A stretch of 64,000 nt of DNA from Pseudomonas sp. MWU13-2100. GTDB lineage: Bacteria; Pseudomonadota; Gammaproteobacteria; Pseudomonadales; Pseudomonadaceae. Under the pieces are notes generated by a model that was given only the letters and a program-made list of their open reading frames with translations, made no database searches and was not told the DNA's origin. The stretch covers positions 1-64,000 of the forward strand of contig NZ_JALLIX010000007.1 in the NCBI RefSeq assembly GCF_023242365.1, in the 5' to 3' direction. The position numbers and the translations under genes were made by a program. Below, in pieces: positions 48,351-57,240 of the stretch (positions within the stretch are counted from its first letter, which is position 1; the number at the start of each line of letters is the position of its first letter).

Positions 48351-49577
48351 CTAGCCCAGCACTTCGCTCAACGGAATGAAGTTCACCCAGTCGCCTTCCA
48401 CCAGGGTGCTGCCCTCCAACACCTCGACCAAACCCTCGGCCCAGGCCGCGCTGCGCAGCACGCCGGAGCTCTGGTTGCGGTAGATGATCGCCCGGCCGTT
48501 TTCCAGGCGCCCGCGCAGGTATTCGCGGCGATTGCCCGGCTTGGGCCAGACAAAACCGGCCGGCACCTTGAACCGCAACGGCTGGACCGCCTGTACGCCC
48601 TGGCGGCGCAACAGATAAGGCCGGGCCAACAACGCAAAGGTGACCAGGGTCGAAGCCGGATTGCCCGGCAAGCCGATCACCGGCACCCCGCGAAAATGCC
48701 CGAAGGTCAACGGCTTGCCCGGTTTGATCGCCAGCTTCCAGAGCTCCAGCTCGCCCGCCTCGCGCAAGGCGATCCCGAGGAAATCGGCTTCGCCCACCGA
48801 CACTCCCCCCGTGGACAGGATCAGGTCGACATCGGCCAACTGCGTCAGGCGCTGGCGGGTCGCCTCCAGATCATCCGGCAAAATCCCGGCATCCAGCACT
48901 TCGCAACCCTGGCGCGTCAACCAACTGCATAACAACACACGGTTGCTGTTGTAGATCTGTCCCGGCCCCAGCGGCTGGCCCGGTTCGACCAACTCGTCGC
49001 CGGTGGACAGCACGGCCACCCGCACCCGCCGCCGCACGTTCAGTTCAGCACAGCCCAGGGACGCCGCCAATCCCTGCTCGATCGGCCCCAGACGGGTCCC
49101 GGCGCTCAGGACCACTTCGCCCAGCGTGGTTTCCTGGCCCTGGGGCCGGATGTTCTGCCCAAGCGCCAGCGCTTCGATCAAGCGCACCCGCCCATCCGCA
49201 AGCACTTCGGCGTTTTCCTGCATTTCGACGCAATCGGCACCCAGCGGCACCGGGGCACCGGTGAAGATCCGCGCGCAAGTGCCCGGCTGCAAGGGTTCCG
49301 GGGCCTGCCCGGCAAAAATGCGCTGGCTGACCGGCAGCGGCTCGCCGTGCCAATCGGCCAGGCGCAGGGCGTAACCATCCATGGCGCTGTTGGGCCAGGG
49401 CGGCAGATCGAGGCCGGAAATCAGGTCTTCGGCCAGCACCCGTCCGTCGGCCTGAGCCAAGGCTACGCGCTGCGCCTCACGGATCGGCGCCGCCTCGGCC
49501 AGCTCGAGCAGGCGGGCCAGGGCGACTTCCACAGGCATCAGGGCTGCGAGCTTGCCCGGCTTACCCACGGGATTCAC
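48351..49577 (-). CDS. moeA: Molybdopterin molybdotransferase
   Basis: A 408-residue MoeA enzyme that inserts molybdate into adenylated molybdopterin. Domain landmarks are LPPWPNSAMDGYALR, IFTGAPVPLGADCVEMQE, the MogA-like core LSTGDELVEPGQPLGPGQIYNSN and ILSTGGVSVGEADF, and PGKPLTFG / GLPGNPAST. Its start is uncertain: the GTG at 49577 overlaps the end of moaB by 17 bases; a GTG at 49568 or the ATG at 49538 are alternatives. It is translated after moaB, so the two form an operon. P. aeruginosa carries moeA and moaB copies in the same part of the cco/anr neighbourhood. Confidence 0.94.
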   Translation of the reverse strand: MNPVGKPGKLAALMPVEVALARLLELAEAAPIREAQRVALAQADGRVLAEDLISGLDLPPWPNSAMDGYALRLADWHGEPLPVSQRIFAGQAPEPLQPGTCARIFTGAPVPLGADCVEMQENAEVLADGRVRLIEALALGQNIRPQGQETTLGEVVLSAGTRLGPIEQGLAASLGCAELNVRRRVRVAVLSTGDELVEPGQPLGPGQIYNSNRVLLCSWLTRQGCEVLDAGILPDDLEATRQRLTQLADVDLILSTGGVSVGEADFLGIALREAGELELWKLAIKPGKPLTFGHFRGVPVIGLPGNPASTLVTFALLARPYLLRRQGVQAVQPLRFKVPAGFVWPKPGNRREYLRGRLENGRAIIYRNQSSGVLRSAAWAEGLVEVLEGSTLVEGDWVNFIPLSEVLG

Positions 49578-50100
49578 AAGGCGCCGCCTGTTTCAGATGG
49601 GGGACGAAGTTGCACGGGCGATGACGCGAGTCCAGCTGCTCGGCGAGGATCCCGTCCCAGCCGGTACGCACCGCGTTGGTCGAGCCCGGCAGGCAGCAGA
49701 CCAGGGTCCCGTTGGCCAGGCCGGCCAGCGCCCGGGACTGCACGGTGGAGGTGCCGATATCCGCCACGGAGATCTGCCGGAACAGCTCGCCAAAGCCGTC
49801 GACTTGTTTATCCAGCAGGCAGGCCACGGCTTCCGGGGTGCTGTCGCGCCCGGTAAAACCGGTGCCGCCGGTGATCAGCACGACCTGGACCAGGTCTTCG
49901 GCAATCCAGGTGGCGACCTGAGCGCGAATCCGGTAGAGGTCGTCCTTGAGCAATACCCGCTCGGCCAGTCGATGTCCGGCGGCGGTCAGGCGGTCAACGA
50001 AGACCTGCCCCGAGGTATCGGTGTCAAAGGTACGGGTGTCACTGACGGTCAAGACCGCGATGTTCAGCGGTACGAAAGGTGTGTCAGCCTTGGCTTTCAT
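49561..50100 (-). CDS. moaB: Molybdenum cofactor biosynthesis protein MoaB (MogA-like)
   Basis: A 179-residue MoaB/Mog protein, adenylating molybdopterin in its MogA-type role. The MPT-binding loop ITGGTGFTGRDSTPEAV and VLTVSDTRTFDTDTSG are diagnostic. It has the usual length and overlaps moeA downstream. It is divergent from mobA with 80 bases between, a probable shared promoter region. Confidence 0.94.
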   Translation of the reverse strand: MKAKADTPFVPLNIAVLTVSDTRTFDTDTSGQVFVDRLTAAGHRLAERVLLKDDLYRIRAQVATWIAEDLVQVVLITGGTGFTGRDSTPEAVACLLDKQVDGFGELFRQISVADIGTSTVQSRALAGLANGTLVCCLPGSTNAVRTGWDGILAEQLDSRHRPCNFVPHLKQAAPCESRG

Positions 50101-50180
50101 AGGCTCGGTCCAGTTGTAAGGAGGAACAGCCAGGTGTTATATCACAGCGTCCCTTTTCACCGCTGCTGTCGAGACTCTCC

Positions 50181-50780
50181 ATGCCCGTGAACGACCTTTC
50201 CATTCTGCTCCTGGCCGGCGGTCGCGGCCAGCGCATGGGCGGCCAGGACAAAGGCCTGCTGGATTGGCGCGGGCAACCGCTGATCGCCCACCTGCACGCC
50301 GTGGCGCGGCCGTTCACCGATGACCTGATCATCTCTTGCAACCGCAACCGGGAGCGCTATGCGGCCTATGCCGACCGGCTGGTGAACGACGACAGCGACG
50401 ATTTCCCCGGCCCCCTGGCCGGCATTCGCGCCGGCCTGGCGGCGGCTCGCCATGGGCATCTGCTGGTGCTGCCCTGCGACGTCCCGCAGATCGATGCCAG
50501 CTTGCTCACGGCCATGCTCGATGCCGTTCGCCGCGATCCGACCCGGCCGCTGATGCTGCGCCAGGGTGAACACTGGGAACCGTTGGTGTGCGTGATCCCC
50601 ACGGCCCACGCCGGGGTCTTCGAAAGCGCCTGGGCCCTGGGCGAACGCAGCCCGCGCAAGGTCATGCTGCAACTGCAGGCCCAGGCCCTGCAGTGTCCGC
50701 CGGATGATCCCAGATTGGCCAATCTGAACACCCCGGCGCTGCTGCAATCGGTGAATCACTCGCCTGATCGGCCTGCGTAA
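50181..50780 (+). CDS. mobA: Molybdenum cofactor guanylyltransferase
   Basis: A 199-residue nucleotidyltransferase that links GMP to molybdopterin to make the MGD cofactor. It shows the N-terminal GTP-binding loop [17 protein letters not shown] and the [11 protein letters not shown] metal-binding Asp. GTP-binding and length match E. coli MobA (194). It sits divergent to moaB-moeA, completing a molybdenum cofactor cluster beside the anaerobic regulator. Confidence 0.95.
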   Translation: MPVNDLSILLLAGGRGQRMGGQDKGLLDWRGQPLIAHLHAVARPFTDDLIISCNRNRERYAAYADRLVNDDSDDFPGPLAGIRAGLAAARHGHLLVLPCDVPQIDASLLTAMLDAVRRDPTRPLMLRQGEHWEPLVCVIPTAHAGVFESAWALGERSPRKVMLQLQAQALQCPPDDPRLANLNTPALLQSVNHSPDRPA

Positions 50781-50889
50781 GGAACTTGCTGAGCCTATAT
50801 CCGTCAGAAACTTCAATCAGTGTTGTAATCCATCAGCGCTGACATCAATCAACGCTATCCTCAAAAAACACCTTTTCCGGAGAAGTACC

Positions 50890-51111
50890 ATGACGCAACG
50901 GACTCTTGCCGCACTCCTGCTGACCACCGCCCTCGCCGCCCTCGCCGGTTGTTCGTCACCGACGGTGATCACCTTGAATGATGGGCGCGAAATCCAGGCG
51001 GTGGACACCCCGAAATTCGACGAGGATTCCGGGTTCTACGAATTCAAGCAACTGGACGGTAAAAAGACTCGCATCAACAAGGATCAGGTGCGTACCGTCA
51101 AAGAGCTGTAA
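50890..51111 (+). CDS. YgdI/YgdR-family small lipoprotein
   Basis: A 73-residue protein with a type II signal peptide (TLAALLLTTALAALAGC, lipidated Cys about C21) and the SH3-like YgdI/YgdR domain (VITLNDGREIQAVDTPKFDEDSGFYEFKQLDGK). It is probably anchored in the outer membrane; function unknown. A GGAGAAG ribosome binding site precedes the ATG. Single gene with a terminator. Confidence 0.9.
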   Translation: MTQRTLAALLLTTALAALAGCSSPTVITLNDGREIQAVDTPKFDEDSGFYEFKQLDGKKTRINKDQVRTVKEL

Positions 51112-51134
51112 ACCCTCGAACGTTCAACACGGAG

Positions 51135-51165
51135 CCCGCCTTGCGCGGGCTTCGTCGTTTTTGCC
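51135..51165 (+). terminator. Terminator after the YgdI-like lipoprotein gene
   Basis: AGCCCGC / GCGGGCT stem, then TCGTCG and a T-run, about 25 bases after the stop. Confidence 0.65.
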
Positions 51166-51257
51166 CGGGCGCGACAACGCACAGGCATAACCCTCGGGTA
51201 CGGCCTATTCTATGAGAATCCCCCACCCGCGCTCATTCCCCTTCCGGGAGCTGAATC

Positions 51258-51701
51258 ATGAAAGTCCTGATGCTGCACGGTCTCAATCATCACCTGTTCG
51301 GCAAATGCGAGCCGATCCGCCATGCAGGCATCACCCTGGAACAGATCGACGCACGCCTGCGCACGCTGGCCAGGGAGTTGGACGTGGATGTCACCAGTTT
51401 CCAGACCAACAGCGAGGGCGCGATGTGCATCCGTATCCGCCAGGGCGCCCGCGAACAGGTGGACGCGGTGCTGATCAATGCCGGCGCCTGGGCCCACAGC
51501 AGCTACGACATTCGCGATGCCCTGGCGCACTTGTCGGTCCCGGTGATCGAGTTGTACATGGCCAATATCCATCGCAACGAACCCTTGCACCAGCCGTCGG
51601 TGCTGGCCGAAGTGGCGCGCGGGCAGATCTGCGGTTTCGGCGTCGACAGCTACCTGCTTGGCCTACGGGCGGCGGTGAGCGCGGCCCAGACCTGCCATTG
51701 A
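51258..51701 (+). CDS. Type II 3-dehydroquinate dehydratase-like protein, probably not catalytic
   Basis: A 147-residue protein with the flavodoxin-like fold and spacing of AroQ: LMLHGLN start, TLEQID, FQTNSEGAM, INAGAWAHSS, VIELYMANIHRNE and the GFGVDSYLLGL end. Compared with M. tuberculosis AroQ from memory, Asn75 and His81 equivalents remain (INAGAWAHSS) but the loop Arg/Tyr (RREPxxYG) is KCEPIRHAG, H101 is Tyr and both C-terminal arginines (HAREEFRRHS) are gone. It is therefore unlikely to dehydrate dehydroquinate. Alternatives are a different substrate or a regulatory or binding role. It is monocistronic, with GGGAG upstream. Confidence 0.75.
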   Translation: MKVLMLHGLNHHLFGKCEPIRHAGITLEQIDARLRTLARELDVDVTSFQTNSEGAMCIRIRQGAREQVDAVLINAGAWAHSSYDIRDALAHLSVPVIELYMANIHRNEPLHQPSVLAEVARGQICGFGVDSYLLGLRAAVSAAQTCH

Positions 51702-51713
51702 CGGCCGCCGGCA

Positions 51714-52604
51714 TCACCAGTGCAGGACGATCTCGCTCTCGAAGCGGCGCTCCTGGCCGCTGAGCGGATCGCGAAAGCGCAGGCCCTGGGCCAACAGCTT
51801 GAGGGGGTTGGCGTGGTCATCCACGGCATCCTTGAGCACCTGCGGATAAAACGGGTCATTGCAGATACCCGCGCCGAGTGCCGCCATGTGCACCCGCAAC
51901 TGATGTTTCTTGCCCGTAACCGGATACAACCCGTAGCGCCACAGCCGGCCATTTTTTTCCGCGACCTCGACGGCAGTTTCGGTATTGCTGGTACCGACCC
52001 CTTCGCGCATGCGGAAAAACGGCTCGCCTTCCACCAGGCGGCTTTTGTGTACCAGCGGGAACGACAGGTCCGGCAAGGCCCGGGCAATCGCCTCGTAGCG
52101 TTTTTCAATCTGCCGGGTGGGAAACAGCGACTGATAGGCCGAACGAGTCGCGGGATTGGCCGAGAACAACACCAGGCCGGCCGTGTGCCGGTCGATCCGG
52201 TGCAACGGCACCAGGTGCGGATTGTCCAGGCAGTGGATCAGCCGTCGTAACAAAGTCTGCTCGACATACTCGCCGGCCGGCGTGACCGGCAGGAAATGCG
52301 GCTTGTCCGCCACCACCAGATGTTCATCGGCGTAGAGAATCGTCTCGCTCACCGGAATCGGCGTCTCGTTCGGCACCTCGCGAAAGTAGTGGATGCGCAA
52401 GCCTTCGCGGTAAAGCAACTGCGCACTGATGGCCACGCCCCCGGCGTCCAGCACACGGCCGCGGGCAATACGATCGAGCCACTGCTCGCGACTGATTGCC
52501 TTGAAGTGTTCGCACAGGCAGTCCAGCACCGTGACCCACGAACCGGGTGGCAGGTACAAGGTGCTGGCCTGGTGCTCGGCGGCATTGAAGGGCAAGGCGG
52601 ACAT
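51714..52604 (-). CDS. RluA-family pseudouridine synthase
   Basis: A 296-residue RNA pseudouridine synthase with the catalytic Asp motif LHRIDRHTAGLVL and the conserved GKKHQLRVHMAALG end motif. An S4-like segment is not obvious; the N-terminal region (LDRIARGRVLDAGG) is related. The RNA target is unclear. The start at 52604 (MSALPFN) is chosen on family length; the frame is open to 52646. Confidence 0.88.
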   Translation of the reverse strand: MSALPFNAAEHQASTLYLPPGSWVTVLDCLCEHFKAISREQWLDRIARGRVLDAGGVAISAQLLYREGLRIHYFREVPNETPIPVSETILYADEHLVVADKPHFLPVTPAGEYVEQTLLRRLIHCLDNPHLVPLHRIDRHTAGLVLFSANPATRSAYQSLFPTRQIEKRYEAIARALPDLSFPLVHKSRLVEGEPFFRMREGVGTSNTETAVEVAEKNGRLWRYGLYPVTGKKHQLRVHMAALGAGICNDPFYPQVLKDAVDDHANPLKLLAQGLRFRDPLSGQERRFESEIVLHW

Positions 52605-52708
52605 GACAAGACTCGGACGGCTGGGCAAGCCGGCATTATCCCGCAAGACCCCGGCAGAACCTAGGCTTGCGATAACGCAATCCAGGTGCCAGTCGCCCTG
52701 CCCGCGCC

Positions 52709-53041
52709 TCAGGCCGAGGCGATCTTGCTGCCCAGCCGCTTCGCACCGGCCGCCTCGGTGTAGTCCTTCAGCCAGCGCAACACATCCACCGCCTCCCAGC
52801 GTCCCGGATCGTAGAGGGCGTACAACAAGCCCTGGTAACCCACCACATCCAGTTGCCGGTGATAGCCCGCCCGCTGGAACAGGGCTTCGATTTCCGCGAA
52901 ACAGGTGTTGAAATGCAATTTGTTGAACGGTGTCTTGCCTTCCGTTACCAGCCCGTCGAGTCGCAACTCGAGTACCGCCTCACGCACCACGTCAGCGGAC
53001 ATGCGGTTCACGCTGGATTTCAATTGTTCGACATTGAGCAT
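52709..53041 (-). CDS. Conserved hypothetical protein (110 residues)
   Basis: A soluble, mostly helical protein: MLNVEQLKSSVNRMSADVVREAVLELRLDGLVTEGKTPFNK, FNTCFAEIEALFQRAGYH, ending YTEAAGAKRLGSKIASA. I do not recognise its family. It has a single Cys, no membrane segment and no nucleic-acid binding motif that I can name. An AGAGG-like site precedes the ATG. It stands alone, in the same direction as the pseudouridine synthase gene but about 100 bases before it. Confidence 0.7.
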   Translation of the reverse strand: MLNVEQLKSSVNRMSADVVREAVLELRLDGLVTEGKTPFNKLHFNTCFAEIEALFQRAGYHRQLDVVGYQGLLYALYDPGRWEAVDVLRWLKDYTEAAGAKRLGSKIASA

Positions 53042-53191
53042 GCTTTAACCCTCTTTATCTCTCTGGATTCCGTTCCCGGGTGCGCACGCCAGGGTGGGCA
53101 TCCTGTCCCAACACCGGAACGAAAACTGTATAAACATACAGTAACTTATTTTTTGATGGCCCGCCAACCGATTGCCGCCTGCCGGCAGCCT

Positions 53192-53392
53192 TCATGACTC
53201 CCTGGGATGGACTTTGCCATAGACGTTGCCGCCGATGAACGAGCCCACCGTGCCGAGGATGACCATGGCATAGGTCCCACCATCGATCTTTCCATACCAG
53301 GTCAACGCCGCGGTGCTTACGCCAACCACCACGGTGGCCAGGAACTTGCGACCGCCCAGTTGGTTGACCAGCAGAATGGACCTCCCTTTCAT
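53192..53392 (-). CDS. Small two-helix membrane protein, holin-like in shape
   Basis: A 66-residue protein with two hydrophobic segments (FLATVVVGVSTAALTWYG and YAMVILGTVGSFIGGNVYG) separated by a short turn with a conserved-looking Lys/Asp. A very strong GGAGGAAATG site precedes the ATG, so it is likely expressed. Its shape resembles small phage holins or stray prophage-type membrane proteins, but no lysis or phage genes are nearby. Function unknown. Confidence 0.65.
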   Translation of the reverse strand: MKGRSILLVNQLGGRKFLATVVVGVSTAALTWYGKIDGGTYAMVILGTVGSFIGGNVYGKVHPRES

Positions 53393-53562
53393 TTCATTTC
53401 CTCCCTTGCAGCACTGGAACGTGCTGCCTCAAACATCATGCAGCGACGTAAGCACAGTCGTTTTTCCAGCGCAACCGCGGGTAATTTGATGAAACAGAAG
53501 GGCCGAGCGCAGCGGCCAGCGCTCAATGGCGCAAAAGCGCCCGCTCAGGCGAGGAAAGAGGA

Positions 53563-53799
53563 TCAGCGCAGAAAGGTCACGACCTGCTCGACCTCGAAGG
53601 GCCAGTCCAGCTCGGCCCCCGTGTCCACCCGGCGCAGAACCGGGATACGCAAGCCATAGGCTTCGAACAGGGCTTCGCTGTCGGCGATATCCACCAGTTC
53701 CACCAGCAGGCCGTGATCGACCAGAGGCATCAGCACGGCTTCGGCGACTTCACAGAGGTGGCAACCCAGGGTGCCGAACAGTTGGCATTCAGGAAGCAT
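53563..53799 (-). CDS. Glutaredoxin-family (DUF836) protein
   Basis: A 78-residue thioredoxin-fold protein with a CHLC redox motif (FGTLGCHLCEVAE) and the cis-proline strand GLRIPVLRR. Such proteins are probable thiol-disulfide carriers. The start at 53799 (MLPECQLFGT) excludes a long non-conserved extension to 53907. Single gene. Confidence 0.82.
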   Translation of the reverse strand: MLPECQLFGTLGCHLCEVAEAVLMPLVDHGLLVELVDIADSEALFEAYGLRIPVLRRVDTGAELDWPFEVEQVVTFLR

Positions 53800-53875
53800 G
53801 GCAAGGGCGTCCGGGACAAGATAAAGACTTATTCTAGGTCCGCCACCCGGGCCAGTCGAGCCGATCACACGGCCC

Positions 53876-54856
53876 TCAGAGAATGAACCGCACGCGCCGG
53901 CTGGCAAGGATCAGCAGCGGTGCCGCGACGAAAGCCAGGAGCAGCACCACCGCGGTCAGGGTATTGCCGTACTCCAGTCCCGCCGACAACGCCCCGTAGA
54001 GGAACAATGGGTGCACGTAGTAGAGCGCCGAGGAAAGCTTGGCGTTGAGGGGGCTGGTGGAGGCGCGGAAGAACACGAATGGCAGCAGGAATAACGCCGA
54101 CGTGATCAGCGGCAACGACACCAGGAAATCGAAGTTCTGCCGGGCATCGGCCTGATACGAGTAATTCAGCCAGGCTTCGCCAAGCAGCAGCGCCACACCG
54201 ATCGCCAACGCCAGGCAGACCTTCACTCGGGTAACCCGTTCCGGCACCCCGTGACGGGCCATAAGAAACCCCAGCGCCATGAACGGAAAGCCCATGAACA
54301 GGAAATTCCGGGCGGTATAGTCGTTCTGGTTGAAATGCTGGAGAAAGGCGTTGGGCAGCTCGAAATAGACCCGTGCATATTGCAGCACCAGCCCGACCAG
54401 AAAGGCACTCGATGCCAGCGCCACCAACTGTCCGGTGGGTCGTTTGCGCAACAGGTACAGGAGCAGGCCGCCGCCGAGCATGCCCACCAGATACCAGAGG
54501 TGAAAGTAGCCGATCACGAACTGCTTCAGTATTCCCAGCACACCGCCGACACTGCCCAGGGCGGCAAAGCTCACGTAGATCGGGCTGTAGACCAGCATCC
54601 AGAGCAGATACAACTGCAAGCCACGCTTGAACCAGAGCCCGAACGAGTGCCCGGAGGCGAGGGTCTGCCACAGGTAGTAACCGTTGATGATAAAAAAGGT
54701 CGGCACCGCCACGCGGAACAGGCCATTGCACAGCAAGTAACCCACAGCGGTGTAGTTACCGCCCATGAAATGGCAATGCAGTACTACGACAAATATCGCC
54801 AGCAGGACTTTCAAGGCATCCAGATTGCCGTTGAGGATTTTAGGCACCGTCCTCAC
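53876..54856 (-). CDS. Acyltransferase 3 family membrane protein (first of two)
   Basis: A 326-residue integral membrane acyltransferase with about 10 hydrophobic segments, of the type that O-acetylates surface sugars. The N-terminal VVLHCHF and PTFFIINGYY match the acyltransferase 3 pattern (catalytic His at about residue 27). It overlaps the 3' end of the next acyltransferase gene by 4 bases (ATGA), so the pair is translationally coupled. The substrate is probably a cell-surface polysaccharide or lipid, but no O-antigen genes are adjacent. Confidence 0.85.
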   Translation of the reverse strand: MRTVPKILNGNLDALKVLLAIFVVVLHCHFMGGNYTAVGYLLCNGLFRVAVPTFFIINGYYLWQTLASGHSFGLWFKRGLQLYLLWMLVYSPIYVSFAALGSVGGVLGILKQFVIGYFHLWYLVGMLGGGLLLYLLRKRPTGQLVALASSAFLVGLVLQYARVYFELPNAFLQHFNQNDYTARNFLFMGFPFMALGFLMARHGVPERVTRVKVCLALAIGVALLLGEAWLNYSYQADARQNFDFLVSLPLITSALFLLPFVFFRASTSPLNAKLSSALYYVHPLFLYGALSAGLEYGNTLTAVVLLLAFVAAPLLILASRRVRFIL

Positions 54857-55959
54857 CTGCCGTCCGCCAACGGATCGGACGGTTTGCGGGACGAGGCGGT
54901 GCGAAACCGTCGTTTACAGTAACTCGTCGCCCGATCGAGCACCGGCTTCTCGAAAAAGCTGTAGCCGACCCAACCGTAACCCCACACCGCGAACATCATC
55001 AGGACCAGGAACACCAGATTATCCCCGATATGGTTCGGCCAGTTGCCGATGATCTGCCAGGCCCTCCCCACCACGCCGAGCACCAGCAAGTGCGAGAGAT
55101 AGATCGTGTAAGACATATCACCGGTGAAAACCAGAAAGCGCGGGCAACGGATCAACTGGCGCCGCTCCAGCAAGGCCAGGGACAAGGTCAGGGCACCGAA
55201 TACCAGCCCCACCAACAGCATCCTCGGCAAGCCCTCGGTGGAAAACAGTTCATAATGCCCGATCACGGCAAAGCCCGGTACCAACGCCATCGCCAGAACC
55301 AGCCAGAGCCCGACGCTCGGCACTTTTGAACTGTGGCGACCGTAGAAGAACAGCGCCGCCGCACTGCCGATAATGAACTCCAGGGCATAGGGGTGCAGCA
55401 TAATCTTCAGGGCCGAGGAGTAGTCGCGCCAGGAGTCCAGCAGGTTGAACGCCACCAGCGCCACCGCCCAGGCCAGCAACAACAGCGGCAAGCCGCGCTC
55501 GTGAAAACCCAGCAGCAGGCTGAACACCAGGTAGAACCACAACTCGAACACCAGCGACCAGGCCACCATCACCAGCAGCACCCGGTCATTGGGCAGCAGC
55601 AGGAACGAGTACCACAGGTTGGAGCCACCATGGGAACTGTTGACCAGCAGCGGCTGGACCAGATAGACCCCCAGGGTGATAAAGAAGTACAGCCAGTAGT
55701 TGGGGTAGATCCGCGAGACCCGGTTGAACAGGAAACGCTGGGCCTGGACCCGGTCCTGGAAACGGCCACGGGTGACGATCACCATGACGAAGCCGCTGAT
55801 GACAAAAAACAGGTCCACCCCCAGCTGGAAAAAATCCACCCACCCCGGCAGCAAGGTATCGCCACCGGAGTATTTGTGCTCGACCGCCGCCATGTGGAAC
55901 AAGACCACGCCCAGCACTGCCGCGCCCCTCAAGCCTTGCAGTGAATACAGACGCTCCAT
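54853..55959 (-). CDS. Acyltransferase 3 family membrane protein (second, upstream)
   Basis: A 368-residue OafA/YrhL-like acyltransferase: ERLYSLQGLRGAAVLGVVLFH with the catalytic His, then GVDLFFVISGFVM, about 10 helices and a short cytoplasmic end. The start at 55959 has GGAGAGG upstream; the frame to 55992 is disfavoured. It is the first gene of the two-gene unit with the downstream acyltransferase. The two are clearly distinct families of the same fold, not recent duplicates. Confidence 0.87.
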   Translation of the reverse strand: MERLYSLQGLRGAAVLGVVLFHMAAVEHKYSGGDTLLPGWVDFFQLGVDLFFVISGFVMVIVTRGRFQDRVQAQRFLFNRVSRIYPNYWLYFFITLGVYLVQPLLVNSSHGGSNLWYSFLLLPNDRVLLVMVAWSLVFELWFYLVFSLLLGFHERGLPLLLLAWAVALVAFNLLDSWRDYSSALKIMLHPYALEFIIGSAAALFFYGRHSSKVPSVGLWLVLAMALVPGFAVIGHYELFSTEGLPRMLLVGLVFGALTLSLALLERRQLIRCPRFLVFTGDMSYTIYLSHLLVLGVVGRAWQIIGNWPNHIGDNLVFLVLMMFAVWGYGWVGYSFFEKPVLDRATSYCKRRFRTASSRKPSDPLADGR

Positions 55960-56031
55960 AGACCTCTCCGCTCGGCCGGGATTTGGCCGCACGCCCCCAG
56001 ATGGGGGTTGAGCATAGCGAAATGAGGCGGA

Positions 56032-57240
56032 TTAGTCCTGACTCACCGCACCGATCTTGTGAATCGACAAGTCGGCACCGTAGTACTCCTCTTCCTGGCT
56101 CAAGCGCAAGCCATGCACCGCCTTGATCGTGCCATACACGGCAAAGCCACCGATCAACGCCACCACCACCCCCAACGCAGTACCGATCAACTGGCTGACC
56201 AGGCTGACCCCACCCAGGCCGCCCAACGCCTGCTGGCCGAAGATCCCGCAGGCAATTCCGCCCCAGACCCCACACAAGCCGTGCAACGGCCAGACGCCGA
56301 GCACATCGTCGATTTTCCACTGGCTCTGGGCCGCGATAAAACACCAGACGAACAACCCGCCCGCCACCAGACCAGTCACCAGCGCCCCCACCGGGTGCAT
56401 CAGGTCGGACCCGGCGCAGATCGCCACCAGCCCGGCCAGGGGGCCGTTGTGCAGGAAGCCCGGGTCATTGCGGCCGATGATCAGCGCCGCCACCGTGCCA
56501 CCGACCATCGCCATCAACGAATTGACCGCCACCAGCCCACTCACGCCCTGCAGGGTCTGCGCGCTCATGACATTGAAACCGAACCAACCGACGATCAGGA
56601 TCCACGAACCCAGGGCCAGGAACGGAATGCTCGACGGCGCGAATGCCACAAGCCGCCCCTCGCGGTAGCGGCCTTGACGCGGCCCCAGCAACAGCACCGC
56701 CGCCAGCGCCAGCCACCCACCCATGGCATGCACCACCACAGAGCCGGCGAAATCATGGAAGCTGGCACCAAAACGCGCCAGCAGCCAGGCTTGCAGGCCA
56801 AAATTACCGTTCCAGACCAGGCCTTCGAAAAACGGGTACACAAAGGCCACGATCAAGGCAGTGGCGCACAACTGCGGGGCAAACCGCGCGCGCTCGGCAA
56901 TGCCGCCGGAAATGATCGCCGGAATCGCCGCCGCGAAGGTCAGCAGGAAGAAGAACTTCACCAGGCCATAACCGTGGTCGCCACTGATTTGCGCCGCCGG
57001 CTGCAAAAAGCTCACGCCATAGGAAACCCAGTAGCCTATAAAGAAATAGGCCAAAGTCGAAATCGCGAAATCGCTGAGGATTTTCGACAAGGCATTGACT
57101 TGGTTCTTTTGCCGAACGGTACCGACCTCGAGAAAGGCGAAACCGGCGTGCATGGCCAGAACCATGACCGCGCCGAGCAGAATGAACAGGGTGTTGGAAC
57201 CATGGACCAGAGTGTCCACAGCGCTTTGCAAGTTTTCCAT
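56032..57240 (-). CDS. Ammonium transporter (Amt/Mep/Rh family)
   Basis: A 402-residue, 11-helix ammonia channel. The twin histidines lie in DFAGSVVVHAMGG and VLGVWPLHGLCG; the Phe gate region AISGG/IISGGIAERARF is present. No glnK is adjacent, unlike the amtB operon, so this is probably an additional Amt. The N-terminus MENLQSAVDTLVHGSNTLF fits members without a signal peptide. A sigma-54-type promoter lies about 230 bases upstream on the same strand. Confidence 0.93.
   Translation of the reverse strand: MENLQSAVDTLVHGSNTLFILLGAVMVLAMHAGFAFLEVGTVRQKNQVNALSKILSDFAISTLAYFFIGYWVSYGVSFLQPAAQISGDHGYGLVKFFFLLTFAAAIPAIISGGIAERARFAPQLCATALIVAFVYPFFEGLVWNGNFGLQAWLLARFGASFHDFAGSVVVHAMGGWLALAAVLLLGPRQGRYREGRLVAFAPSSIPFLALGSWILIVGWFGFNVMSAQTLQGVSGLVAVNSLMAMVGGTVAALIIGRNDPGFLHNGPLAGLVAICAGSDLMHPVGALVTGLVAGGLFVWCFIAAQSQWKIDDVLGVWPLHGLCGVWGGIACGIFGQQALGGLGGVSLVSQLIGTALGVVVALIGGFAVYGTIKAVHGLRLSQEEEYYGADLSIHKIGAVSQD

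Noticed and set aside
53192..53392. Prophage remnant suggested by the holin-like protein
   Set aside because: No integrase, structural, lysis or attachment sequences nearby.
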